Assembly (NCBI RefSeq): GCF_900109515.1
Contig: NZ_FOBD01000009.1
Coordinates: forward strand, 248,001 to 312,000
Direction of reading: 5' to 3'
Length of the DNA: 64,000 bases
DNA from: Paenibacillus sp. OK003
Lineage (GTDB): Bacteria; Bacillota; Bacilli; Paenibacillales; Paenibacillaceae
A model generated the notes under the pieces. The model did not search any database and was not told where the DNA came from. It saw only the letters and a program-made list of their open reading frames with translations. This document shows, in pieces, positions 1 to 7,846 of this stretch; position 1 is the stretch's first letter, and each line of letters opens with the position of its first letter. Both the position numbers and the translations under genes were made by a program.

Positions 1-424
1 GTACCGATGACAAAACCCGTTCTGCCTTTTTCCGTTCCTCCTGATCCTCGTGTTTGACAAGTTGCTTCGCTCCCTCCTGCTCCAAAATGAGCTTCCTCAG
101 TTCTCGTGTACTCATGGCCTCATCACTAGCTTTAATTAACGTCTCAGACGGTGAGCTTGAATGACTGGCTACACGGTGGTGATACCAGCTTAGAGAAGGA
201 ATACGTGACGTTGCCGTAGGAAACGTGCGATACACATGAACCAGTTCCCTGATCTGAGCAGGACTCACACCGATTTGTGACGATAGGAACTTTTGTTTGG
301 CTCCTGCGGTCAGCATAGCATCCAAAAGCTGACCTTTAATGAACCGTGTTTCCTGCTCTTGCTCATCCACTTGAATATAGGCTTGCAACAGTTCTTCAAT
401 CTTCGGCTCAATCACCTCTGACAT
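1..424 (-). CDS. Hypothetical protein, C-terminus outside window
   Basis: An open frame starts with ATG at 424 and runs off the left edge; about 141 residues are visible. The protein is charged and probably helical. A stretch around residues 50-65 (SSQIGVSPAQIRELV) reads like a helix-turn-helix, and a second helical block (STRELRKLILEQE) follows near residue 110. I do not recognise the family. The downstream end is missing, so nothing can be said about catalytic function. It sits just downstream of the SpoVS-like gene (stop-to-start gap about 9 bp), which suggests one operon. A DNA-binding or partition-accessory role for the element is possible but is only inference. Confidence 0.6.
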   Translation of the reverse strand, partial: MSEVIEPKIEELLQAYIQVDEQEQETRFIKGQLLDAMLTAGAKQKFLSSQIGVSPAQIRELVHVYRTFPTATSRIPSLSWYHHRVASHSSSPSETLIKASDEAMSTRELRKLILEQEGAKQLVKHEDQEERKKAERVLSSV

Positions 425-433
425 GAAATATCC

Positions 434-745
434 CTAACCGACAGATTCGACAATCAACTTCATTGCAGTACGTTCCTGTCCATCAATCACAATATCGAAA
501 AAACTTGGTGCACAAATCAAGCTCTGCCCGTTTGGAGCAACTAAACCTCGAGCTACAGCGATAGCTTTCACAGCTTGATTAACAGCTCCTGCTCCAATTA
601 CATGCATTTCAACCGTACGGTCTTTAGTATTCACACTGGAAGCAATGGCCCCTGCCAAAAAACTAACTTTTGATTTTGCAGACACCTTCAAAATCTTGCT
701 CTCGGAAACTACTTTCTTTCCTTGGGATACATGAACAATCGACAT
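434..745 (-). CDS. SpoVS-family (stage V sporulation protein S-like) protein
   Basis: 103 residues. From residue 18 the sequence follows the SpoVS/Alba-like fold family: ILKVSAKS near the start, GAGAVNQAVKAIAVARGLVAP in the middle and a C-terminal IDGQERTAMKLIVE segment, all typical of SpoVS. Known SpoVS proteins are about 86 residues and affect sporulation and septation, probably as nucleic-acid binders. This copy has about 17 extra N-terminal residues (MSIVHVSQGKKVVSES) and lies among plasmid- or phage-type genes, so it is probably an accessory paralogue and not the chromosomal spoVS. A good ribosome site (GAGGAGG) precedes the ATG. Family call is strong; function on the element is unknown. 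Confidence 0.85.
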   Translation of the reverse strand: MSIVHVSQGKKVVSESKILKVSAKSKVSFLAGAIASSVNTKDRTVEMHVIGAGAVNQAVKAIAVARGLVAPNGQSLICAPSFFDIVIDGQERTAMKLIVESVG

Positions 746-837
746 ATACGTTCCTCCTCAATTCAAATAGTTTGGACTATGAGACTACGACGAGATCTTC
801 CCCGCGGCTCCTAAAGCCCTCACTTTTTAAAAGAGAA

Positions 838-875
838 AAGCCCCTACCTAGAATAAGATATCTAGGCGGAGGCTT
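838..875 (-). terminator. Hairpin (terminator-like) upstream of the SpoVS-like gene
   Basis: Imperfect inverted repeat: AAGCCCCTACCTAGA pairs with TCTAGGCGGAGGCTT around a short loop. Read on the minus strand the hairpin is followed by CTTTTCTCTTTT, as for an intrinsic terminator of the upstream gene at 1100-1414. A close copy occurs at 2527-2563, also upstream of a minus-strand gene, so the pair may be a repeated element and not two independent terminators. Confidence 0.5.
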
Positions 876-1099
876 CGGGAAAAAATATATGGAATTTGAA
901 ACAAATCAACAAAAAGAGTAAATCCTTTATTCATTGTCCACACAAAATCGACTTTTAAATACTAATAACGCACGAGTATGAGAATACTCTAAAAAATAAA
1001 AATAACCCCTTTTCAGGAGTCAGTGTTGCTCGTCTGTACTTGTTTTTAGTATACACCATGAAGCAATACATGACAAGAACATTTGTTCTTTTTCATAAT
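876..1099. other. Intergenic stretch without a recognised gene
   Basis: AT-rich spacer between the hairpin and the next gene end. It contains no frame with a convincing start and ribosome site. The short plus-strand frame crossing 670-921 is the antisense shadow of the SpoVS-like gene. Confidence 0.5.
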
Positions 1100-1405
1100 T
1101 CAAAATATTAACCAGGTGGTTTGTTGGCCACATGTATGCGGAGTCTGAATTACTTTAACTTTTGCTGTGTACCAATTCATAGTGTTTACATTCACCAGTG
1201 TAGTCGGTATTAGCACATCTGCTTCGATAGCGATATTGGAGTGCAGACACGTCTTCACTTTTACATCAGCTAACTCACATTTTTCATCTGTGAGTTCACC
1301 GTATTCTTTGATCGCAGCGATAACAAATTCGTCTTCACTGTTAAAGTCATCATGTCTCCCATAAACATTCTCATATTCATCAGACCACAAAAATGCCTTG
1401 TTCAA
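1100..1405 (-). CDS. Hypothetical protein
   Basis: About 101 residues if started at the TTG at 1405 (SD-like GGGAGA about 8 bp upstream); a GTG at 1414 is the longer alternative but has no room for the same ribosome site. The protein is mixed acidic and polar with two cysteines (EKCEL, KTCLH) and a C-terminal CGQQTTW. No transmembrane segment or known motif is visible. It lies in the run of small minus-strand genes typical of plasmid, ICE or phage early regions. Family unknown. Confidence 0.5.
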   Translation of the reverse strand: MNKAFLWSDEYENVYGRHDDFNSEDEFVIAAIKEYGELTDEKCELADVKVKTCLHSNIAIEADVLIPTTLVNVNTMNWYTAKVKVIQTPHTCGQQTTWLIF

Positions 1406-1483
1406 TCCATTCACTCTCCCTTACATTTGATTTTTCTGTTACACTATTTGAGTCCTCCTGTTCGCAAACAACTATTCGCTGAC

Positions 1484-1741
1484 CTACTTTACTCGTACAA
1501 GCAATCCATTTAGCGTAAGTTCAGGGTAATTGACAATGTAATAATCATCACCATTATGTTCAAAGCGACTGGCTACCCAACGAGGAAGCACACACTGATC
1601 GTTCAAAAATTCTATTCCTGATCCAGACGTAAACTCAATTCCTCCTAATGAATAACGCCCATTTTCTCCTTTTGAAAGTTGCCCTACGATTATAGGCTCT
1701 TTAAATACTTTTTTGAGCAGCCTTCCGGCATCATCAAGCAA
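1484..1741 (-). CDS. DUF5348-family protein
   Basis: About 85 residues. The core reads GENGRYSLGGIEFTSGSGIE, then WVASRFEHNGDDYYIV, which matches the DUF5348 pattern (a short beta-rich domain with G-RY, L-SG--IE and W---R-EH--D-YY elements) found in Firmicute mobile elements. The frame is open to 1807, but those extra residues are an out-of-frame reading of the upstream gene. The likely start is the TTG at 1741, whose codon overlaps the upstream stop region and suggests translational coupling. Function of the family is unknown. Start uncertain. Confidence 0.65.
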   Translation of the reverse strand: MLDDAGRLLKKVFKEPIIVGQLSKGENGRYSLGGIEFTSGSGIEFLNDQCVLPRWVASRFEHNGDDYYIVNYPELTLNGLLVRVK

Positions 1742-1916
1742 ATTGCAAATTAGCAGTCTGATAGAACATATGACGAACATACTGATCATCAGGGTCGTTC
1801 TGGTCATAATCTGCTGTCCAGTTCTCCTCAGACTCCTGAACCATACTTACGACTTGCTGAATACGAGGAAGCAGTGCTTTAAGTTCCTTTTCAATCTGCT
1901 CTTTCATGTAAACCAC
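1734..1916 (-). CDS. Small acidic hypothetical protein
   Basis: 60 residues with a ribosome site (AAAAGGAGTGG) upstream of the start. The sequence is helical and acidic (KEQIEKELKALLPRIQQVV, then ENWTADYDQNDPDDQY). It ends at a TGA that overlaps the proposed start of the DUF5348 gene by a few bases, so the two are probably translated as a pair. No known family recognised. Small helical proteins of this kind are common in element backbones, but no function is claimed. Confidence 0.55.
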   Translation of the reverse strand: MVYMKEQIEKELKALLPRIQQVVSMVQESEENWTADYDQNDPDDQYVRHMFYQTANLQFA

Positions 1917-2039
1917 TCCTTTTCCATTATTCGAAACACCTTCATTGTAAGTTCATCATCCGTAAATTGGGCTGGAAGATGAGGATACCGCCTCATCAAG
2001 CTTCGTTACTGTCTTGCCATGACTGTATTCTCTTTGATG

Positions 2040-2477
2040 TCATATCAATCTCAGTTGCTCTTGCTGATCCGAATACTGTACCTTTGAACTTTTTCGTCGT
2101 AACTGAATGGCCTGTACCGCTACTTCATATAGTTCCTCATCCCACACATCAATGCCATGGGAAAGATCAAACCCACGCCCAGTCCACAGACTTAGCGCTA
2201 GTTCAATCAACGCTACCATAGGTTCATTTAATGAATGAATACTGCCTGTGGTCTTCCCTTGATCACAGCGCTTCTGAAATGTATCAGGATCGTCCAGATA
2301 TTCGTAATACCAATCAAAAGGACTATCCTGCTGTAACTCCAGCTTGGAGCACTTAAATATCTCAGGATGAGCAGCAATATAGCACACAGCCTGATATTCA
2401 GGACTACTCTTTGCCAAATTAAATTTTTCTACAAGTTTTTCAAAGTTTGTTTGATGCTCAGTATTTACAAAATGCAT
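2040..2477 (-). CDS. DUF6075-like hypothetical protein
   Basis: 145 residues starting HFVNTEHQTNFEKLVEKF, a pattern I associate with short phage or ICE proteins of the DUF6075/DUF2538 type (aromatic N-terminus, N--H---F--L, then helical repeats with Y--A--YI). The rest is helical with a conserved-looking WTGRGFDLSHGID block near residues 97-110 and a basic C-terminus. The start has a fair SD (GGGGGAGCG) about 8 bases upstream. Family assignment is from pattern memory and moderate at best; molecular function unknown. Confidence 0.5.
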   Translation of the reverse strand: MHFVNTEHQTNFEKLVEKFNLAKSSPEYQAVCYIAAHPEIFKCSKLELQQDSPFDWYYEYLDDPDTFQKRCDQGKTTGSIHSLNEPMVALIELALSLWTGRGFDLSHGIDVWDEELYEVAVQAIQLRRKSSKVQYSDQQEQLRLI

Positions 2478-2526
2478 TTCAACGCTCCCCCTTCATTCAT
2501 TTTTCCTTCCTCATCCTTTAGAAAGC

Positions 2527-2563
2527 GAAATCCCCTACCTGATTAATCTAGGCAGAGGCTTTC
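2527..2563 (-). terminator. Second copy of the CCCCTACCT hairpin
   Basis: GAAATCCCCTACCTGATT pairs imperfectly with AATCTAGGCAGAGGCTTTC. It has the same design and partly the same sequence as 838-875, and lies about 50 bp upstream of the gene at 2040-2477. The minus-strand run that follows is only moderately T-rich. It may terminate the upstream gene at 2855-3061 or be a repeated regulatory hairpin. Confidence 0.45.
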
Positions 2564-2669
2564 AGAATTCAAATATTTATCGTTCTTGCACCGCTAATAC
2601 CTTAACCCTTTCTTGCACAACTATAGGCAATTCAAATGAACGTTAGATTCTGACTTACGCCGAGTAAAA

Positions 2670-2772
2670 GGGCTGACAGGACTGGGGATGGACTGCTTCA
2701 TGTATTACCTGTTCCCTCTGGCCTACGTTCCACTCCAGTCTCTGACCTCTCTCCCCAATTCCTTCAGCCCCC
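2670..2772. repeat. Long imperfect inverted repeat in an intergenic stretch
   Basis: GGGCTGACAGGACTGGGGA at 2670-2688 pairs with CTCCCCAATTCCTTCAGCCC at 2751-2770 with one bulge on each side, enclosing a loop of about 60 bases. The segment is GC-rich against AT-rich surroundings and has no open frame. It could be a structured RNA, a replication or transfer site (hairpins mark many oriT and single-strand origins), or a decayed repeat. Confidence 0.4.
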
Positions 2773-2854
2773 ATTCACCAGTAGTAACAACATCCACTTC
2801 CGGCGCTTCCTAACAGAATAACTTGCGCACGCGCACACCCTAAAAGCCTGTTAC

Positions 2855-3061
2855 TCACTCTTCCTCTTGAACCTCTTCCCAATGATAGCTCACATTCTGT
2901 TGGACCCAGTTCTGTATAGCAGTATCTAATGACAATGCAGATTGTCCAGTCGCTTTCGAGTCATTCCAAGAAATCTGTAAATCAACTTCGTGCGTATCCT
3001 CTTCATCCATATCGGGTTCACCAAATCTGAAATAGATGCGTACATTTTTGGTCATCTCCAT
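2855..3061 (-). CDS. Small acidic hypothetical protein
   Basis: 68 residues. The N-terminal half is a likely beta-rich stretch (NVRIYFRFGEP, HEVDLQISWND), followed by a short helix and an acidic tail (WEEVQEEE). A ribosome site (AGAGGGGATC) lies 5-6 bases before the ATG. No family recognised. It belongs to the same minus-strand run of small genes downstream of the RepL-like gene. Confidence 0.5.
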   Translation of the reverse strand: MEMTKNVRIYFRFGEPDMDEEDTHEVDLQISWNDSKATGQSALSLDTAIQNWVQQNVSYHWEEVQEEE

Positions 3062-3206
3062 GTTGATCCCCTCTGTTTCTACTCAGTATTCGAAGCAGAC
3101 AAATGATTAGCACATCACCGTCTTCGTAATTTATATAGATTAAGAAGAACGACCACCGAGAAAAACGCCATAAATCCTTGAGCCATAACGTTTTTTAGCC
3201 GTTTTT

Positions 3207-3253
3207 GGGTGTCACCTTTTCGTGACACAGGTGTCCCTTTTTGGTGACACCCC
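3207..3253. repeat. Nested GGTGTCACC/GTGACACC palindromes next to the RepL-like gene
   Basis: GGGTGTCACC (3207-3216) and GGTGACACCC (3243-3252) form a perfect 10-bp inverted repeat. Between them GTGACAC (3222-3228) and GGTGTCCC (3230-3237) form a second, inner pair. That makes four copies of a GTGTCAC-type half-site in 47 bp. The cluster starts about 35 bp beyond the 3' end of the RepL-like gene. It resembles iterons or a cruciform initiator-binding site. There is no T-run on either side, so a simple terminator is unlikely. Confidence 0.55.
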
Positions 3254-3288
3254 CTGCTCACACGACACCAAGGAATTCTACAACCGTT

Positions 3289-3954
3289 TTATTTTTTATT
3301 CCACTTCTTTTGCAATTCCAAATACGTCTTTCGCCTAACCAATTTCCCATACTTACTATGAGGTTCAACAACTGCTTTGATTGGCAGCTTGATTCCGGCC
3401 CTCTCCAAAATATTGAAGTGGATCATAAGCTGGGTGATCCCGCTCTCTAACTTATTTTTGTCTCCACAACAAAGGATTTCAGGGTTCAAGAAAAACGGCC
3501 GCCGAGTAACATGGCGACCGTGGATTTTCAGTTCATGCGTGTTCGCAAACTCGTACATAATCCCTTTTTCAATTAATGCAGAGATCATTTCACTTGTTTT
3601 TTGCCGACTGCGTTTCAAGAATGTGGCGATTTCTGATACCGAGCAATATTGCCCAGTTTGAGGGTCTACAATCGCATTTACACCTATCTTCAGCATAGGA
3701 GCAAGTGTGAAGATGAAACTAAACTCAGCACTGGTTAAATACTGTGCCTGACACAAGTACGATATGTTCATATCAATGGTTTGAGAAAACCTAGTCTGGT
3801 TTGCAGGCTTCTGTTTTTTTCGGACAATCATGAATCCTTGATCATTGGCTTTTGCTTCTTCCATATTTACAGCGCTCAGATCAATTTCTAACCGTCTTTT
3901 GGCTTCTAATTCGGCCTTTTGAATAGTCTGCTTTAATTTCATAACCTTCTCCAT
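3289..3954 (-). CDS. RepL-like winged-helix replication-initiator candidate
   Basis: 221 residues. After a charged N-terminal helix (1-30) there is a predicted winged-helix domain at about residues 72-138 (SVSEIATFLKRSRQKTSEMI, then ALIEKGIMYEF). It is followed by RRPFFLNPEILCCGDK at 152-166, which resembles the 'NPxxxxxG' segment after the wing in RepL-type plasmid initiators. Palindromic half-sites lie just downstream at 3207-3253, as expected if it binds its own origin. Overall length fits plasmid RepL or phage replication proteins. A transcriptional regulator with the same fold is the main alternative. Ribosome site GCGAGG precedes the ATG. Confidence 0.5.
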   Translation of the reverse strand: MEKVMKLKQTIQKAELEAKRRLEIDLSAVNMEEAKANDQGFMIVRKKQKPANQTRFSQTIDMNISYLCQAQYLTSAEFSFIFTLAPMLKIGVNAIVDPQTGQYCSVSEIATFLKRSRQKTSEMISALIEKGIMYEFANTHELKIHGRHVTRRPFFLNPEILCCGDKNKLESGITQLMIHFNILERAGIKLPIKAVVEPHSKYGKLVRRKTYLELQKKWNKK

Positions 3955-3976
3955 AGTTTAAACCTCGCTCTGATCC

Positions 3977-4264
3977 CTAAAGCATATTAAAATGATGAAC
4001 GGTTTCCGTATGTCTAGATGTTTCTGAATTGTAAAAGAAGGTCCTATACCTCGCTTCAACCTTATTAGCAAATGAATGCGCTAAGCTATACTCAGCAAAA
4101 ATCATTGCATCAAGTTTGGAACGTGATATATTAAGTTGCGTATCAACGAGGTAATACACAGTCTGAGTCCGTTGAATTTTTAGCGTCACAACGTAAAATG
4201 ACACCTCTTGTCTCATAGGTGTTCGTTGTGTAGGAAGAAACGGCGGTCTAGGATAAGTTAACAT
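3977..4264 (-). CDS. Hypothetical protein downstream of the RecD2 gene
   Basis: 95 residues; the start lies inside the end of the RecD2 gene (17-bp overlap), which suggests translational coupling. The N-terminus is proline-rich (TYPRPPFLPTQRTP); the middle has a beta pattern (VSFYVVTLKIQRTQTVYYLV) and a basic, aromatic C-terminal half. No known motif. It might be a small partner of the helicase, but this rests on position only. Confidence 0.45.
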   Translation of the reverse strand: MLTYPRPPFLPTQRTPMRQEVSFYVVTLKIQRTQTVYYLVDTQLNISRSKLDAMIFAEYSLAHSFANKVEARYRTFFYNSETSRHTETVHHFNML

Positions 4265-6491
4265 GTTTCTTCACTCCTTGATCAGGTTGATAGACACGTA
4301 AATTATGTTCGATTCGTTCCTTTAGTCCCGTATTCCGTTGTACTAGCTTATTATTACTTATGGCCATATGAAGTGCCTTTCGGGTTCCAATCATGGCACA
4401 GACCCTCTCTGCTCTCGTCAGTCCTGTATAAATTAAATTCCGAGCCAGCATCATGTAATGACTGATTGAAACAGGCATAATGACCACAGGAGCTTGTCCA
4501 CCTTGAGCCTTGTGAATCGTTATGGCATAAGCCAGAAGCAGGTCCTTGAGTTCGTGCCGGCTATAGACAATGGTTTTGCCTTGAAACTGGCAAGCAAGTC
4601 CGATTTCATCCGTCTCCTCACCCTCTTCATCTTCCACAAAAGCAGTGCCCACGACAACACCAATATCCCCATTCAACACCTTCTTCTTATAATCATTTCG
4701 AACTTGAATTACTTTATCTCCTTGACGATAAACACGTCCCACGGCTGTCAATTCAGCTTTATCCTCTGCTGGAGGATTTACGGTTGCTTGTAACGCATTG
4801 TTTAACTCTTCTGTTCCTATAATGCCTTTTTTCATGGGAGACAGCACAAGAATGTCCTCCAGCTTGTACCCCTTATCCATAAAACGAAGTACACTGAGCA
4901 CAACGAGATGGGCAATTCGTTTCGGATCAGATTGTTCAATGAAGAAGAAATCATCTTTACTCTTATCCATAACGATCTGATCACCACGATTAATTCGATG
5001 GGCATTCATGATAATTTGGCTTTCCCGCGCCTGACGGAATATTTCTGTTAGCCGAATATGCGGGATGCCAGCAGAAATCATATCATGCAGTACATTTCCG
5101 GGTCCTACAGACGGAAGCTGATCGCTATCTCCAATGAGTACCACTTTCGTGTTTGGTCCGATGGCTTGAAACAAGTGATACGCAAGCTGCAGATCCTTCA
5201 TAGACACTTCATCCGTAAATATTAAGTCAAATGGCAATGGCATCTCATCACCGTACTCAGGCTCAGCCCCAGGACGAAATCCAAGCATCATATGAATGGT
5301 TGAGGAGTCCATTCCCGTCAATTCCCCCAGCTTGCGAGCTGCACGTCCTGTAGGCGCACATAACCCAATTGCCGAATCAGGATAGTGCCTGCGGTAGACA
5401 TCTATCATAGCCTTAACGACAGTCGTCTTCCCTGTGCCTGGATTGCCCGTTACAATGACAAGTTGCTGTCTAAAAAGCTCTCTGATGGCTTCACGTTGTT
5501 TCTCAGCAAGTACAATTCCCTGATGAAGCTGATATTCTCGAATCATCTGATCCAAAAAAGGCATAGCTCCGCCACCCCGGTTTGCCATGCAAGCCAGCTT
5601 ATAAGCAAGTTTCTTTTCATAGACAAACAGATGCTTCGGATACACGTTGTCTTCTTCCCAAATGATCTGTTCATGAGCAGACATCAATTGAAATTCAGTC
5701 AAAATATCCTGCTCTGGAACACCGTTCAAAAGTTCTCTTGTACGATTCATCAACTCATCTTTACGTACAAAACAATGGCCGCCACCGTAGCACATATCAT
5801 TAAGAACAAATTGTAACGCCGCATTCAGACGATATGGCGAATCTGGACTGACGCCAATGGCCATAGCAATCTCGTCTGCTTTGAGAAATCCAATCAAACG
5901 GATCTCGGTGATTTTATACGGATTACGACGTACAATATCTACACACTCAGCCCCCCATTGTTTATACATTTTGGTGACAGTATCGGCAGAAATGCCATAG
6001 GGGAGCAGGGCCATCATTATTTGCTGAATTTCAAAATTGCCCTTAATACTATCTGCAATCTTAACCGCATTTTTAGGGCCTATTCCTTTGATCCCTGTCA
6101 AACAGGTAACGCCCTCATTCATAATCCGTTCCAATGTCTGCTCACCAAGCTTTTGTACAATCAGCTCAGCTTTTTTCTTCCCGCAGCCTTTTACAAATTT
6201 AGAGCTGAGAAACGATACAATTTGATCTTTCGTTTCAGGTAATGGCCGTTCCCAATGGCTGACTAAAAATTGCTTGCCATGTTTGGAGTGTGTCTCCCAC
6301 GTACCATATACTCTGATTCGCTCATTTTTGTGCATACCAAATAGTGAACCTTTTATTGTAAAAGCCTCATTACTGTCTTCTGGCAACCACTGAGCAATAC
6401 CAAAATCATTTTCCTCCGTCAGATTTCCATCACGAGGATAGCGATAATACACGATATGCCCCGTACTTGACTCTAAAGCATGATTCTCCAT
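4248..6491 (-). CDS. recD2: RecD2-type ATP-dependent DNA helicase
   Basis: 747 residues, the usual RecD2 length. Domains in order: N-terminal OB-like region (1-90), helix-hairpin-helix block at about 129-147 (TGIKGIGPKNAVKI), Walker A GNPGTGKTT at 349-357, GRAARKLGELTG, Walker B FTDEVSM at about 424-430, LIGDSDQLPSVGPG, and the SF1B motif YAITIHKAQGGQ near the C-terminus. RecD2 enzymes unwind DNA 5'-3' and act in repair. This copy is inside the element backbone, so a role in element replication or transfer is likely. Its ATG overlaps the stop of the NusG-like gene (TAATG), so both are translated together. Confident family call; role on the element inferred. Confidence 0.93.
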   Translation of the reverse strand: MENHALESSTGHIVYYRYPRDGNLTEENDFGIAQWLPEDSNEAFTIKGSLFGMHKNERIRVYGTWETHSKHGKQFLVSHWERPLPETKDQIVSFLSSKFVKGCGKKKAELIVQKLGEQTLERIMNEGVTCLTGIKGIGPKNAVKIADSIKGNFEIQQIMMALLPYGISADTVTKMYKQWGAECVDIVRRNPYKITEIRLIGFLKADEIAMAIGVSPDSPYRLNAALQFVLNDMCYGGGHCFVRKDELMNRTRELLNGVPEQDILTEFQLMSAHEQIIWEEDNVYPKHLFVYEKKLAYKLACMANRGGGAMPFLDQMIREYQLHQGIVLAEKQREAIRELFRQQLVIVTGNPGTGKTTVVKAMIDVYRRHYPDSAIGLCAPTGRAARKLGELTGMDSSTIHMMLGFRPGAEPEYGDEMPLPFDLIFTDEVSMKDLQLAYHLFQAIGPNTKVVLIGDSDQLPSVGPGNVLHDMISAGIPHIRLTEIFRQARESQIIMNAHRINRGDQIVMDKSKDDFFFIEQSDPKRIAHLVVLSVLRFMDKGYKLEDILVLSPMKKGIIGTEELNNALQATVNPPAEDKAELTAVGRVYRQGDKVIQVRNDYKKKVLNGDIGVVVGTAFVEDEEGEETDEIGLACQFQGKTIVYSRHELKDLLLAYAITIHKAQGGQAPVVIMPVSISHYMMLARNLIYTGLTRAERVCAMIGTRKALHMAISNNKLVQRNTGLKERIEHNLRVYQPDQGVKKHVNLS

Positions 6492-7306
6492 TAGCTTATG
6501 CCTATCTTCTGACGTACATATTTCATGAGTAATTTAATTACGTTGTTAGGAGATGATTTGCATTCGGAAATGTTACAAGATATAATTTTTTCCAATAGTG
6601 TTTTTGGAAAACACATCCTTTCTTTGCCGTTTTTTATCATAACCTTAATCGATGCAATGATTCCTTTTTCAGATGATTCAGTAGCTGATTTTTGAATTTG
6701 TCTCAATTCTATAGCTGTTGCGCCCACAGGCTCTTCGTATGATTTTTCAATCATGCCTTCCAGCTCTTTCTCGGCTGACTCCAGAACTTTCTCTGCTTCT
6801 ACTCGTTCTTCGACGGTCTTCGCTGTATTCACCTGATGTAGCGCATTTTGCACTACGCCTTCTACTTCACTGACCTGAGTAGCTTCCGTTTCTACAACAG
6901 ATGATTCATCAGTAGAAACGATAACTTCAACTTGCTCTTCTGGTTCCAGCCCAAGCATTTGTTGAAACTCATCGGCACTGATAACTTGCCCTGAACTTGT
7001 AAATTGTTTTAATACTCCGGGTATACTCTTGATGAGATGCCATACATCTGCTGGAATAGCTGCTGACTGGTTATGTTGATCCACATCATAGTTCATTTCC
7101 AAAAAGATGTATCCAGGCATGATTGCACGTTCTCTGACTTTCCCAAGTCCACCTTCACTTAAAACACGAACCGTAGACTCAGTGACATTATGTATGGCTT
7201 TGACCCATTTCTGTGCATTTTCACACTTGGAGAAAGCCCACTCCATCAGCTTTTTAACATTATTTTCTTTGCCAGTCATAACTTGAATTGCAAATGCAGC
7301 TCCCAT
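6491..7306 (-). CDS. NusG-like (NGN-domain) protein with a novel C-terminal extension
   Basis: 271 residues. The start is set by GGGAGGT seven bases before the ATG at 7306, not the upstream frame to 7342. Residues 1-100 form a NusG N-terminal-like domain: FAIQVMTGKENNVKKLMEWA, ERAIMPGYIFLEMNY, then SIPGVLKQF. A long acidic, helical linker follows (about 115-190) and then a C-terminal module with no KOW motif visible. NGN proteins bind RNA polymerase and suppress or adjust pausing; specialised paralogues (RfaH, LoaP, UpxY types) serve long operons. On this island it could be a processivity factor for the element's operons. Replacement of the KOW domain is odd. Confidence 0.7.
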   Translation of the reverse strand: MGAAFAIQVMTGKENNVKKLMEWAFSKCENAQKWVKAIHNVTESTVRVLSEGGLGKVRERAIMPGYIFLEMNYDVDQHNQSAAIPADVWHLIKSIPGVLKQFTSSGQVISADEFQQMLGLEPEEQVEVIVSTDESSVVETEATQVSEVEGVVQNALHQVNTAKTVEERVEAEKVLESAEKELEGMIEKSYEEPVGATAIELRQIQKSATESSEKGIIASIKVMIKNGKERMCFPKTLLEKIISCNISECKSSPNNVIKLLMKYVRQKIGIS

Positions 7307-7343
7307 AAGAGTACCTCCCAAATAAAATTTATAGACAATCATT

Positions 7344-7616
7344 TTATTTTTGTTCTCTTAGCCATTGTTCTAAGAATTCATGAGTCTCCTTAGCTGGAAA
7401 CAACCATTTACCACCTACTTTGTGTTTAGGAAACCTGGAATCAAAAAAGAACAACGCTTGAATGCTGTTCCAACTTAGGCAAGTACGACGCATTAGTTGT
7501 TTTGAATCCCAAAATATTAATTCGTTATCGACTTCTTTTACTAATTCAGTAATTTTTTCATAGCAGATTTTTTTCACTTCATCTTCATCAAGGTTGATGG
7601 ATATAAGATTACTCAT
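7344..7616 (-). CDS. DUF771-family (helix-turn-helix/excisionase-like) protein
   Basis: About 90 residues; GAGGTGGG lies two bases before the ATG at 7616, which overlaps the upstream stop (ATGAGTAA). The C-terminal half (LMRRTCLSWNSIQALFFFDS, then RFPKHKVGGKWLFPAKETHE) matches DUF771, a small winged/HTH domain common in Firmicute phages and ICEs and resembling excisionases of the MerR-like fold. DNA binding in element regulation or excision is the likely role. The gene directly follows an XRE protein gene and is part of the same early operon. Confidence 0.7.
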   Translation of the reverse strand: MSNLISINLDEDEVKKICYEKITELVKEVDNELIFWDSKQLMRRTCLSWNSIQALFFFDSRFPKHKVGGKWLFPAKETHEFLEQWLREQK

Positions 7617-7824
7617 TTCCCACCTCATCACTTTTTTTAGGCATTAGCTTGATTTCTATGTTTAATGCCCTGCAAGTTTTCGATAAAGTTGTTTCATTCC
7701 AGCGACGACTTCCTTTGAGCAAATTATGCATATATTGAGGAGAACACCCGACTAAATTAGCTAATTCTGATGGATTCATCCCCCTCTCATTAATAAGTGG
7801 TTTGATCTGTTCAGAAATATTCAT
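7609..7824 (-). CDS. XRE-family HTH protein (Cro-like)
   Basis: About 71 residues from the ATG at 7824, chosen because AGAGGTGAG lies 4-5 bases upstream. The sequence is almost entirely one XRE helix-turn-helix: IKPLINERGMNPSELANLVG then SPQYMHNLLKGSRRW. It is divergent from the repressor gene at 8053 across a 228-bp operator region, the classic arrangement of a Cro-like early gene and a CI/ImmR-like repressor. It probably controls the switch between maintenance and activation of the element. First gene of the leftward operon. Confidence 0.8.
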   Translation of the reverse strand: MNISEQIKPLINERGMNPSELANLVGCSPQYMHNLLKGSRRWNETTLSKTCRALNIEIKLMPKKSDEVGNE

Positions 7825-7846
7825 AAATCTCACCTCTGATAAAATA

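Noticed and set aside
670..921. Plus-strand open frame over the SpoVS region
   Set aside because: Antisense shadow of the SpoVS-like gene, without ribosome site or coding character.
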